The notes below the pieces were generated by a model. The model searched no databases, was not told the DNA's origin, and worked only from the letters and a program-made list of their open reading frames with translations. This document shows, piece after piece, positions 6,479 to 13,212 of a stretch of 27,347 bases of DNA. Within the stretch, counting starts at the first letter, position 1, and each line of letters begins with the position of its first letter. Location of the stretch: positions 1-27,347 of the forward strand of contig DASPWW010000093.1 of NCBI GenBank assembly GCA_035637595.1. The letters are read 5' to 3'. A program made the position numbers and the translations under genes. The stretch comes from DASPWW01 sp035637595 (lineage in GTDB: Bacteria; Actinomycetota; Thermoleophilia; Solirubrobacterales; 70-9).

Positions 6479-6916
6479 CTAGCCGACAGCGTCCGAGTAC
6501 CTCGCCTCGTCGACGATCAGGCGCCAATGCCCATGCCGCGGCGGGGCGGCGCGGAAGTGCTCGAAGTCGAAGGTCAGGACCGGGAGGTCGTGGCGGGCGG
6601 CATAGGCCATCACGGAGGCGTCCACGAGGCCGAGTCCGAGGTCAGCGAAGCGAGCGTCTATCTCGGCGGCGTCGCGGAGCAAGCCGGGAGTGAGGAAGGC
6701 GGCCGTGTGCTCGCCGGCGACGAGCGCCGACAGAAAGGCGCGTGCGGCGTACCCGCCGACGCGGGCGCGCAGCAGGTAGTCGGTCTCGGCCATCACCGCA
6801 TCGAGCACGATCAGATCGCGCCCGAGGGCGGTCGTGAGCGCGCGCGCCAGGTCGTGGGCGGGATCGTCGCGGTACGTCGCGGCCAGCAGCGGAGCCGTAT
6901 CCGCGACCGCCCTCAC
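6479..6916 (-). CDS. vapC: VapC-type PIN-domain toxin (pair 2)
   Basis: A 145-residue PIN-domain protein. The acidic residues are D6 in VADTAPLLA, E44 in MAETDYLL, D99 in GLVDASV and D117 in LTFDFEHF. It should be a ribonuclease toxin held in check by the upstream ribbon-helix-helix protein. The GTG start overlaps the antitoxin stop in the four bases GTGA, exactly as in the other two pairs here. Its N terminus (RAVADTAPLLAA) differs from the more usual LDTSGLLAAL of the other two, so the three pairs are not recent copies of each other. Confidence 0.93.
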   Translation of the reverse strand: MRAVADTAPLLAATYRDDPAHDLARALTTALGRDLIVLDAVMAETDYLLRARVGGYAARAFLSALVAGEHTAAFLTPGLLRDAAEIDARFADLGLGLVDASVMAYAARHDLPVLTFDFEHFRAAPPRHGHWRLIVDEARYSDAVG

Positions 6917-7140
6917 TCGCTCGAGGCTAGCTCTCGCAGGTATTGCTCGGCCTTGCGGCCGAGGTCGTCGGGAGGCCCGCTGCCTACCCCGACATAGCTC
7001 GGCACGCTCTTGCCCCTGGTCGCGGCGGCGCCCGCCTCGATCAGCCGCGTGACCGCGGCGGAGAAGGATTCGCCCTCCTCGGCCAGCTCGCGGACCAGGG
7101 ACTCGGTGCTCTCGGGTATGTGGATGGTGCGGCGGGGCAC
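6913..7140 (-). CDS. vapB: VapB-type ribbon-helix-helix antitoxin (pair 2)
   Basis: A 75-residue protein starting with GTG. MPRRTIHIPESTESLVRELA forms the ribbon and first helix of a ribbon-helix-helix dimer, and residues about 27-40 (SAAVTRLIEAGAAA) form the second. The C-terminal part (GPPDDLGRKAEQYLRELASS) is the likely toxin-binding tail. It should repress the operon by binding the inverted repeat at 7154-7174, which lies 14 bases before its start codon. Confidence 0.88.
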   Translation of the reverse strand: MPRRTIHIPESTESLVRELAEEGESFSAAVTRLIEAGAAATRGKSVPSYVGVGSGPPDDLGRKAEQYLRELASSE

Positions 7141-7153
7141 AGGCGTCGCTTGA

Positions 7154-7174
7154 GTATGAACGTAGAAATCATAC
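7154..7174. promoter_or_regulatory. Probable VapB operator of pair 2 (inverted repeat)
   Basis: GTATGA (7154-7159) and TCATAC (7169-7174) are a perfect inverted repeat with a 9-base spacer, just upstream of the antitoxin gene. The GTAT/ATAC half-sites recall the ATGCCATAC words at the other two vapBC promoters. The local sequence is also A/T-richer than the surroundings, as expected of a promoter. Confidence 0.6.
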
Positions 7175-7213
7175 CTATCGTGGCGCGAGTGATACGCATC
7201 TGTGGCGCCGAGC

Positions 7214-7978
7214 TCAGGGAATGCCGAGCGGCTCGAAGCCCGCGGGGCCGAGGCGGTCGAGGTCGACGCGGCCCTTGATCCCCCTGACGTGGCCCGAGCT
7301 CGAGTACTGCCACGCCGACCAGCCGTTGCCGGCCCAGAAGCTCGCCGGCACGGTGGGCGCGATCACGCCCCAGTGCGCGACCCAGAGGGGATCTCCGGCG
7401 AGCGCGAACTCGGTGGTGTTGCCGGTCGCCTGCCAGCTCGAGTTGTTGGTGTAGATGATCGGCTTGTGGCCGAGCGCGTCCTCGACGCGGCCGAGCCAGG
7501 TGCGGATCCAGGTCTGAAGCTCGGTCGCGTTCAGGCCGCCGAACGGCGTCTCGACGTCGAGCGCGGGGCGCAGGTCGCCGCTTTGAAGCTCGCCGACCTG
7601 GAAGATGAACAGGTCGGCCTCGGCGAGCGCGTCGGCGGTGACGTCGGCGATCGTCTCGCCGCCACTGAAGGCGCGGTGGTAGGGCCCGACGCGGATCCCG
7701 AAGTGGCGCGCACGGGCGTAGTTGCGCAGGTAGAACTCGTCGGCGCCGCAGCGGTCGGGCGCGGTGGCGCAGTCGAAGCCGCTGCCGCGGCTCGCCTGCA
7801 CGAAGGCGAAGTCCACGCCGGCCCTCGCGACCCGGTTCCACTTGATCTTGCCCTGAAAGCGCGAGACGTCGATGCCGGACGGCGGCTTGGCGGCGACGCT
7901 GGCGCCGGTGCTCGCCCATAGCCCGGCTCCGAGCGCGAGCACGGCAAGCACGGCTGTCGACCCCCGCCGCGGCTTCAC
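7214..7978 (-). CDS. Secreted GH25 lysozyme (muramidase)
   Basis: From the GTG at 7978 the protein has 254 residues with a signal peptide (MKPRRGSTAVLAVLALGAG, cut near SVAA). The rest is a glycoside hydrolase family 25 domain: GIDVSRFQGKIKW with D37, FAFVQASRG, YHRAF, the DVE catalytic motif at 141-143 (E143 the likely acid), IIYTNNSSW and the closing WQYSSSGHVRGIKGRVDLDR. The family cuts the beta-1,4 bond between MurNAc and GlcNAc in peptidoglycan. The frame stays open further upstream, but that part is the antisense of the next gene, so the GTG before the signal peptide is chosen. Confidence 0.92.
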   Translation of the reverse strand: MKPRRGSTAVLAVLALGAGLWASTGASVAAKPPSGIDVSRFQGKIKWNRVARAGVDFAFVQASRGSGFDCATAPDRCGADEFYLRNYARARHFGIRVGPYHRAFSGGETIADVTADALAEADLFIFQVGELQSGDLRPALDVETPFGGLNATELQTWIRTWLGRVEDALGHKPIIYTNNSSWQATGNTTEFALAGDPLWVAHWGVIAPTVPASFWAGNGWSAWQYSSSGHVRGIKGRVDLDRLGPAGFEPLGIP

Positions 7979-8078
7979 GCCTTCAGTAAACCGGCAGCGC
8001 GGCCAAAGGCTCGGGCGGATGATTGCGTCCGATTGCGCAAATACCCTCGCTTCGACCATTCGAGCCAAAGGAGGCGTC

Positions 8079-8735
8079 ATGGGAGGAAGTTGGGCTAAGC
8101 GGGCTCCGCTGACCGGAGTGTTCGCGGTGGTGCTGCTCGTGGCCGCGTTCATCGTGGGTGGCGAGTCGCCGAGCCCCGACGCCAGCGCGCAGGAGGTCAT
8201 CGATTACTACACCGACAACGACACTGAGCAGTTCGTCGCGTCGCTGCTCGGCTTCTACAGCGCCGTCTTCTTGATCTTCTTCGCCAGCGTCCTGTGGGGC
8301 GTGCTGCGCCGCGCCCCGGGCGCGACCGGGCGGGTCGCGTCGATCGCGCTGGGAGGCGGAGTGCTGACCGCACTCGGAATCGCGATCTTTGCTGGGCTGG
8401 CGTTCACGCGCGCCGACGTGTCCGTCGATCTGGAGCCTGCAGCAGCGCAGGCGATCAGCGCGCTCAGCGGCGACCTCTTCTTCCCGGTAGCCCTCGGGAC
8501 GGTGGTGCTCACGATCGGCTCCGGACTCGCCATCCTGCGCGGCGCCGCGCTCCCGCGGTGGCTCGGCTGGGCGGCGATCGTGATCGGCGTGGTGGCCGCG
8601 ACCCCGGCCGGGTTCTTCGCCTTCCTCGCCACGCTGCTGTGGATCGCGGTCACCTCGATCGTGCTGTTCACGAGCGGCGCGGCGGCCGGGGAGCCGGCGG
8701 CGCGACCCGCGGCGCCGGGGCAGCCGGCGGCGTAG
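8079..8735 (+). CDS. Hypothetical multi-pass membrane protein
   Basis: The start is the ATG at 8079, with AAAGGAGG four bases before it, giving 218 residues. Five or six membrane segments can be seen at about 11-28, 54-76, 87-109, 132-154, 159-178 and 181-200. The loop after the first segment (ESPSPDASAQEVIDYYTDND) probably lies outside and carries an acidic YYTDNDTEQF motif seen in unnamed actinobacterial membrane proteins of the DUF4386 kind. The C terminus is a soft Ala/Pro tail. No transport or catalytic motif is visible. It is divergent from the lysozyme gene. Confidence 0.82.
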   Translation: MGGSWAKRAPLTGVFAVVLLVAAFIVGGESPSPDASAQEVIDYYTDNDTEQFVASLLGFYSAVFLIFFASVLWGVLRRAPGATGRVASIALGGGVLTALGIAIFAGLAFTRADVSVDLEPAAAQAISALSGDLFFPVALGTVVLTIGSGLAILRGAALPRWLGWAAIVIGVVAATPAGFFAFLATLLWIAVTSIVLFTSGAAAGEPAARPAAPGQPAA

Positions 8736-8785
8736 GGACCGGCCCGACTGACATCCGCGCGCATCGCCCGCGCTGGCGGCGGGCC

Positions 8786-8831
8786 TGGTTGGGCGGCGGC
8801 AGTTGTGGGAAGGTAGCTGGGGACCCAACCA
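8786..8831 (+). promoter_or_regulatory. 5' leader inverted repeat next to the ribosome binding site
   Basis: TGGTTGGG (8786-8793) and CCCAACCA (8824-8831) are a perfect 8-bp inverted repeat with a 30-base loop. The right arm runs straight into the AAGGAGG ribosome binding site (8831-8837) of the HesB-like gene, so folding could limit ribosome access. The role is inferred. Confidence 0.45.
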
Positions 8832-8841
8832 AGGAGGCTCC

Positions 8842-9147
8842 ATGCTTGCGCTCACCCCGACCGCCGCCGAGGTGATCAACGCAATCGTCTCGGCGCAGGG
8901 CTCGTCGGAGAAGGCGGGAATGCGAATCACCAGCCAGGAGGGCACGCCGAGCGCCGACGGCACCACTCCGCGCCACGACCTCCACCTCTCGGTCGTCGAC
9001 GAGCCGCAGGTCGGCGACGAGCAGCTCGAGGGAGCGCCGATCTACATAGAGGCAGGCTCGACCGCAGAGCTGCTGGACGACAAGGTGCTCGACGCGGACG
9101 TCAGCGGCGAGGAGGTCCGCTTCCAGCTCATGGCCCAGGCCGGCTGA
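8842..9147 (+). CDS. HesB/IscA-like protein without cysteines
   Basis: The start at 8842 follows a strong AAGGAGG five bases upstream and gives 101 residues. The opening LALTPTAAEVINAIVSAQ and the later HLSVVDEPQVGDEQLEGAPI, YIEAGSTAELLDDKVLDADV follow the fold pattern of A-type iron-sulfur carriers (HesB/IscA). However, the protein has no cysteine at all, so the three Cys ligands that hold the cluster in IscA are missing. It is probably a cytoplasmic protein with this fold and another task. Similar cysteine-free forms occur in actinobacteria. The gene stands alone. Confidence 0.75.
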   Translation: MLALTPTAAEVINAIVSAQGSSEKAGMRITSQEGTPSADGTTPRHDLHLSVVDEPQVGDEQLEGAPIYIEAGSTAELLDDKVLDADVSGEEVRFQLMAQAG

Positions 9148-9193
9148 GCCCGGTCTCGGTCGCGGGTCGGGTCCCCAGGGCAGGCGTGCAGGC

Positions 9194-9388
9194 CTAGCGG
9201 GAGCGGCGCCGGCTCGACTTCGACCGCGGCTGCGCCGGGTACTTCTTGCGCTCGGCGGGCGTCATCTTGCGGATAGTGAGCGTGCCCTCCTTGACCTGCT
9301 GGCGGATCTCCCGCAGCTTGCGGGCGCGCTCCTTGCGGTGGCGGGTGGTCGTCGGACCCGTTCCTCGCTTGGGCTTCTCTTGGGCCAT
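9194..9388 (-). CDS. Small basic protein, paralog of the one at 21267-21500
   Basis: A 64-residue basic protein. Its centre, RARKLREIRQQVKEGTLTIR followed by KMTPAERKKYPAQPR, matches the protein at 21267-21500 (RLEEIREQVDDGSLVIRKMT, then PEERAKYPPRP). Both end in a Lys/Arg/Ser tail. The IRxQVxxGxLxI phrase recalls the helix of FlgM-type anti-sigma factors, but the rest does not match, and no flagellar gene is present. The basic tail suggests contact with nucleic acid or the ribosome. The gene is convergent with the HesB-like gene. Its function is unknown. Confidence 0.72.
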   Translation of the reverse strand: MAQEKPKRGTGPTTTRHRKERARKLREIRQQVKEGTLTIRKMTPAERKKYPAQPRSKSSRRRSR

Positions 9389-9505
9389 GTATCGAAGGTA
9401 GCAACCCGCCCGGCCGGTGAAGGCAAATTGGCGCCTCGGGGGGCGAACGGGCGCCTGGCGGGGACTTTATCCCCGATGATGCGGCCCGGCCGGATCTCAG
9501 CCGTT

Positions 9506-9528
9506 ATGCCATACGTTTTGGGTGGTAT
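9506..9528. promoter_or_regulatory. Probable VapB operator of pair 3
   Basis: The nonamer ATGCCATAC (9506-9514), the same word found twice at pair 1, is followed by GTAT at 9525-9528, giving ATAC-N10-GTAT. The site is just upstream of the GTG start at 9539. The first ATG here could be read as an in-frame start, but it lies in the operator word. Confidence 0.55.
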
Positions 9529-9538
9529 CGTCGAAGGC

Positions 9539-9769
9539 GTGCGCAAGACGACCATCTATCTGCCCGAGGGCATCCATCGCAGGATGGGCCGGGCGGCCAA
9601 GCGCCTGCGCCTCTCCCGCGCCGAGATCACCCGCGCCGCGCTCGAGGAATACCTCGACCGCAGCGAGCGAGCGCGAGGCCTTCCTCCCTCCGTCGGGATG
9701 GGCGAGAACCCCACCGACCGCGCCGCCGACTACGAGCAGCGGCTCGCGCGCGGCTGGGGTCGATCGTGA
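9539..9769 (+). CDS. vapB: VapB-type ribbon-helix-helix antitoxin (pair 3)
   Basis: From the GTG at 9539 the protein has 76 residues. VRKTTIYLPEGIHRRMGRAA and RLRLSRAEITRAALEEYL form a ribbon-helix-helix domain, and the tail (NPTDRAADYEQRLARGWGRS) should bind the toxin. An in-frame ATG at 9506 would add 11 residues; it is less likely because it coincides with the operator word and the sister antitoxins start at the same point as this GTG. The gene is autoregulated in most known systems, and the ATGCCATAC site fits that. Confidence 0.9.
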   Translation: MRKTTIYLPEGIHRRMGRAAKRLRLSRAEITRAALEEYLDRSERARGLPPSVGMGENPTDRAADYEQRLARGWGRS

Positions 9770-10167
9770 TCACGCTCGACACCTCGGGAATACTCGCCGC
9801 CCTCAACCGCGCCGATCCGGATCACCCCTCGGTGCTCGCGACGCTGGAGGGGGAGGCAGGGCCGCTGATCGTTCCCGCGGCGATCCTCGCCGAGGTCGGC
9901 TACATGGTCGAGCTGGACCTCGGCGCGGCGGTGCTGCGCCAGCTCGTCGCCGACATCGGTGCGGGGTTCTACGAGCTCGACTGTGGCGAGGCGGACATGG
10001 CGCGGGTCGGCGCCCTGCTCGATCGCTACGCCGACCTGAGGCTCGGGATGGCCGATGCCTGCGTAGTCGCCTGCGCCGAGCGTCGCGGCGGCCGCGTGCT
10101 GACGCTCGACCACCGCGACTTCGGCCCTATCGCGCGCGAGGGGTCGATCACGATCGCCCCCGCGTGA
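9766..10167 (+). CDS. vapC: VapC-type PIN-domain toxin (pair 3)
   Basis: A 133-residue PIN-domain protein with D5 in TLDTSG, E43 in LAEVGYMV, D97 in GMADACV and D115 in LTLDHRDF. The predicted activity is RNA cleavage. It starts with GTG and overlaps the antitoxin stop in GTGA. It is closest in pattern to the toxin of pair 1 (LDTSGLLAAL, RYADLxLxxADA, VLTLDxRxF), which agrees with their shared operator word. Its stop is four bases from the stop of the convergent phosphatase gene. Confidence 0.93.
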   Translation: MITLDTSGILAALNRADPDHPSVLATLEGEAGPLIVPAAILAEVGYMVELDLGAAVLRQLVADIGAGFYELDCGEADMARVGALLDRYADLRLGMADACVVACAERRGGRVLTLDHRDFGPIAREGSITIAPA

Positions 10168-10171
10168 GCGG

Positions 10172-11107
10172 CTAGGCCGCCGCCTCGAGTGCCGCGCCGT
10201 AGAGGATGTCGTGCTCGGAGACCTCGATCTCGTTGAGGCCGAAGACGCGCATCACCTGGATCAGGATCACGACGCCGGCGACGATCGTCGGCGCGCGCCC
10301 CGGATGCAGCCCCGTCACCTCGAGCCGCTCGTCGAGCGGCATCGAGGCGAGCTCGGAGCACATGTGCTGGATGGCGGCCAGGCTCAGGGTGTGGCCGTGG
10401 ACCGCCTCGGAGTCGTAGGGGTCCAGCTCAAGGTCGATCGCGGCCAGCGAGGTCGGCGTCCCGGCGACCCCGATCCCGTGTCGGGCGCTGACGTGGACCA
10501 GATCGCCGAGCTCGGCGTCGATCAGGCCGCGCACGTCCACGGCCAGCTCCTCGAGCTCGGCCGCGCTCGGCGGGTCGCTCGCGAGGTGGCGCTCGGTCTG
10601 GCGCACGGTGCCGCACTGAAGCGAGGCGTGAAAGGAGACGTTGACGCCCGAGCCGACGACCAGCTCGGTGCTGCCGCCCCCGATGTCGACGACCAGGGCG
10701 CCCTCGTGGTCGGGGCGGCCGAGGGAGGCCCCCCGGTAGGTCAGCCACGCCTCCTCGCGCCCGCTGAGGATGCGGGAGTCGAGCGCGAAGCGCTCGCGCA
10801 GCTCGGCGACGAAGGCGCCGGAGTTCGAGGCGTCGCGCACCGCGCTCGTCGCGATCACGCTGACGCGTTCGGCTCCCAGCCCCTCGTAGGTGTCGATGTA
10901 GTCGCTGACCGCGCCGCAGACGTCGTTGATCGCCTCGGTGGCGAGCTGACCGGAAAGGTCGACGCCGCGCCCCAGCTTCGTGACGCGGCTCTCGCGCTCC
11001 AGCTCGCGCACGGAGTGGTCCTCGACGTCCGCGACCAGCAGACGCGTCGAGTTCGTGCCCATGTCCACTACTGCAACCCGCATCCCCGGCACCATGCTAG
11101 CCCTCAT
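10172..11107 (-). CDS. Ppx/GppA-family phosphatase (exopolyphosphatase)
   Basis: From the ATG at 11107 the protein has 311 residues, the short form usual in actinobacteria. VVDMGTNSTRLLVAD (13-27) and VVDIGGGSTELVVGSG (139-154) are the two phosphate-binding loops of the ASKHA fold; E119 in SGREEA is the likely catalytic Glu. It should release phosphate from polyphosphate or the 5'-phosphate of pppGpp; the two cannot be told apart here. GGAG lies five bases before this ATG, and the ATG overlaps the stop of the antiporter gene as ATGA, so the two are cotranscribed and coupled. A shorter start at 11083 is possible. Confidence 0.92.
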   Translation of the reverse strand: MRASMVPGMRVAVVDMGTNSTRLLVADVEDHSVRELERESRVTKLGRGVDLSGQLATEAINDVCGAVSDYIDTYEGLGAERVSVIATSAVRDASNSGAFVAELRERFALDSRILSGREEAWLTYRGASLGRPDHEGALVVDIGGGSTELVVGSGVNVSFHASLQCGTVRQTERHLASDPPSAAELEELAVDVRGLIDAELGDLVHVSARHGIGVAGTPTSLAAIDLELDPYDSEAVHGHTLSLAAIQHMCSELASMPLDERLEVTGLHPGRAPTIVAGVVILIQVMRVFGLNEIEVSEHDILYGAALEAAA

Positions 11108-12276
11108 ACGTACTCCTCGGCCGGAATCGGCTTGGCGATTCGCTGCGCCTCGGCGGTCCGCTCCTCGTCGGCATCGGGAGCGAACCAGCGCTGAGCGATC
11201 GCCGTGGGAACGATCGCCGAGACCACCACGACCGTGACGAGCAGCGAGAACTGCGTCTCGTCGATGATCCCCGCGTTGAGCCCGTACAGCGAGGAGATCG
11301 TGCCGAAGGTCAGGCCGGTGCTCATCAGCAGGGTGGCGAAGGTGGCGTGAGGCCTGGCGTGGCGCCGTGCCAGCGGCAGCACGAGCCCCAGCTTCGGCAC
11401 CATCTTCGCCGCGAACAGGGCGGCCAGTAACCCCAGGCTGCCGGCGATCGCGCCCAGCGAGACGTTGAGCCCGCCGCGGATGAAGAAGAACGGGGTCAGG
11501 AACGCAAAGGCGACGACGCGAAGCCGCGACTGCTCCAGCCGGTGCTCGCGGTAATGGCGGGCCATGACGAGCCCGAGGATGAACGCCGGCAGGACCGCGT
11601 GGCCCTCGGCCTGGTCGGCGACGACCATCAGCGCGAACAGCGCGACGAAGACGAGCTTGATCTCGGGCTCGATGACGCGGTCTCCGTAGCGGCGAAAGAA
11701 CCACGGCGCGAGCTTGGGCAGCGCGACGATCAACGCCACCGAGGCCGCGAGAAAGGCCGGAAACCACGCGTTGGGCTTGATGAAGATCGCCGACAGGGCG
11801 AGCGCGGTCCCGAGGTCGGTCACGAAGGTCGCGGACATCAGCAGCTTGCCGATCCGCGTCTCGTTGAGCCCGTCCTCGACCAGGACGGCGTAGATCACCG
11901 CGAGCGAGGTGGTCGACAGCGCGGTGCCCGCGATCAGCGCCGCCTTGGGCTCCCAGTCCAGAGCCCAGTAGGCGACCGCTGAGGCGACGACGAACGGCCC
12001 CAGGAAGCTGATCGTCCCGATCGTGACCGAGGCGCCGAGCCGGTCGCGGAAATCGTCGGGATCGACCTCCGCGCCGGCCAGGAACGTGAGCACGATCGAG
12101 GCGAAGGTGGCGACGAAGGCGAGCCATTCCTCGTTCGGGTCGAGGTCGAAGACGTTGCCGACGACCACCCCCAGGCCGAGCTCGATCAGCGCGGCCGAGA
12201 GCCCCAGCTCGACCGAGATCATGCTGGCGACGACGACTACCGCTGCGAGGACGGCGGCGAGCTGAACCGGATCCAA
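11104..12276 (-). CDS. CPA2-type cation/proton antiporter (Kef/NapA-like)
   Basis: A 390-residue membrane protein with about 12-13 hydrophobic segments. GLSAALIELGLGVVVGN, then LTFLAGAEVDPDDFR, TALSTTSLAVIYAVL and ATFVTDLGTALALSA are the conserved parts of the Na+/H+ or K+/H+ exchanger family. The VTD acid in ATFVTDLG lies in the ion-binding helix region. No RCK/TrkA-N domain follows, so it is not a full KefB/C. The start is TTG at 12276, supported by AAGGAG seven bases upstream. It probably exchanges Na+ or K+ for protons in the inner membrane. The Ppx-like gene overlaps its end. Confidence 0.9.
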   Translation of the reverse strand: MDPVQLAAVLAAVVVVASMISVELGLSAALIELGLGVVVGNVFDLDPNEEWLAFVATFASIVLTFLAGAEVDPDDFRDRLGASVTIGTISFLGPFVVASAVAYWALDWEPKAALIAGTALSTTSLAVIYAVLVEDGLNETRIGKLLMSATFVTDLGTALALSAIFIKPNAWFPAFLAASVALIVALPKLAPWFFRRYGDRVIEPEIKLVFVALFALMVVADQAEGHAVLPAFILGLVMARHYREHRLEQSRLRVVAFAFLTPFFFIRGGLNVSLGAIAGSLGLLAALFAAKMVPKLGLVLPLARRHARPHATFATLLMSTGLTFGTISSLYGLNAGIIDETQFSLLVTVVVVSAIVPTAIAQRWFAPDADEERTAEAQRIAKPIPAEEYV

Positions 12277-12341
12277 CCGAGGGCTCCTTCAGGTCGAAAG
12301 ACGGGCTGCAACAGGAGCCATCAGCGGCCGAGCCGCGGTCA

Positions 12342-12359
12342 GAGCGAGCCCCATCGCTC
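12342..12359. promoter_or_regulatory. Short hairpin in the divergent antiporter region
   Basis: GAGCGA (12342-12347) and TCGCTC (12354-12359) form a perfect stem around GCCCCA. A second pair, GGCTCC (12282-12287) and GGAGCC (12314-12319), has its left arm over the AAGGAG ribosome binding site of the antiporter. Both lie in the 190 bases between divergent genes. Confidence 0.3.
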
Positions 12360-12467
12360 GGCGGGAAGCCTAACGGTCGCCCCGCGTCACAGGCGGTTAA
12401 GGAAAACGGGCCTCGCGCCGATGGGTCTTCTGCATGCCGGTAGCCGAGTTCAATGGGAGGAAGATTC

Positions 12468-13004
12468 GTGAAGTTGAGTAGGAAGCTGATCGCGGGGCTC
12501 GGCGTGGCGGCGCTGGCCCTGCCGGCGGCGGCCGTCGCGCATCCCAGCGCGACCGATCACCCCGGCCCCGACAACCCCGGGCCGCCGGAGCTGCCCGGCG
12601 CGCCCGATCATCCGAGCGCCGACGATCATCCGAGCGCCGACGACCACCCCGGAGGCGGCAGCGCCACCGCTCACAACCCCACCGTCACCTACGTCTTCAA
12701 GGGCACCTACAACGACGACGGATCGGTCGGCGTGGTGCGCGGCAACAACCATGTGCGCAGGGCCGACCTCGTCGGAGAGGACGTCCAGTTCGACCTCGCC
12801 GGCGCCAAGCTGACGGTCGCCGACACCAACGGCGACGGGACGGTGGACCTGTCCGACGTCACCGCCGGAGACTCCGTGGTCGTCATGGCCCGGCTGCCGA
12901 AGAGCGATCCCGGCGACCAGCCGTTTACGGGCCGCCGCCTCGTCGACCAGACCAATCCCCCCGCGGAGGATGGCGACGACGAGGGCGAGACGCCCGCGCC
13001 GTAG
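12468..13004 (+). CDS. Secreted protein with His-Pro-Asp repeats and an EF-hand-like loop
   Basis: The start is the GTG at 12468, with GGAGGA seven bases upstream; the ATG at 12453 would precede that site. The 178-residue protein has a signal peptide (MKLSRKLIAGLGVAALALPA, cut near AVA-H). Residues 25-64 are a low-complexity run of His, Pro and Asp with a tandem DHPSAD unit. A beta-rich part follows (VTYVFKGTYNDDGSVGVVRG). Residues 119-130 (DTNGDGTVDLSD) match an EF-hand or dockerin calcium loop with ligands D119, N121, D123, T125, D127 and D130. It is probably a cell-surface protein that binds calcium or other metal; its family is known only by this pattern. A strong terminator follows. Confidence 0.82.
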   Translation: MKLSRKLIAGLGVAALALPAAAVAHPSATDHPGPDNPGPPELPGAPDHPSADDHPSADDHPGGGSATAHNPTVTYVFKGTYNDDGSVGVVRGNNHVRRADLVGEDVQFDLAGAKLTVADTNGDGTVDLSDVTAGDSVVVMARLPKSDPGDQPFTGRRLVDQTNPPAEDGDDEGETPAP

Positions 13005-13030
13005 CGTTCACTTTCATCCAACCCGAGCGA

Positions 13031-13058
13031 AGCGCCCGGCCGAGTGCCGGGCGCTTTT
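13031..13058 (+). terminator. Rho-independent terminator
   Basis: AGCGCCCGGC (13031-13040) pairs perfectly with GCCGGGCGCT (13046-13055) around CGAGT, followed by more T. It is 26 bases after the stop of the EF-hand-like protein gene and is the clearest terminator in the window. Confidence 0.9.
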
Positions 13059-13095
13059 GCGTTTGTGGGCGCTCGCGGCGCCCAGGCGACGATTC

Positions 13096-13135
13096 GTGCC
13101 TGGCCGGTGCCTGCCTGTCCCGTGCCTGCCTGGCC
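13096..13135. repeat. Short tandem repeat (GTGCCTGCC-like, three units)
   Basis: Three imperfect units of 11-15 bases, beginning GTGCCTGGCC, GTGCCTGCC and GTGCCTGCC at 13096, 13107 and 13122. They lie between the terminator and the PAS-GGDEF gene. They may be a simple-sequence expansion or a regulator site. Confidence 0.5.
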
Positions 13136-13212
13136 ATTCCTACTAGGCGCGCACCCGCTGCTTATCGGCCCAATTCCCAAAGCCGACTACACGGGTGAGG
13201 AATTGATGGAAC

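Noticed and set aside
11108..12127. Extension of the Ppx frame to 651 residues
   Set aside because: The extra part is an out-of-frame reading of the antiporter gene on the same strand; the antiporter has clear membrane segments.
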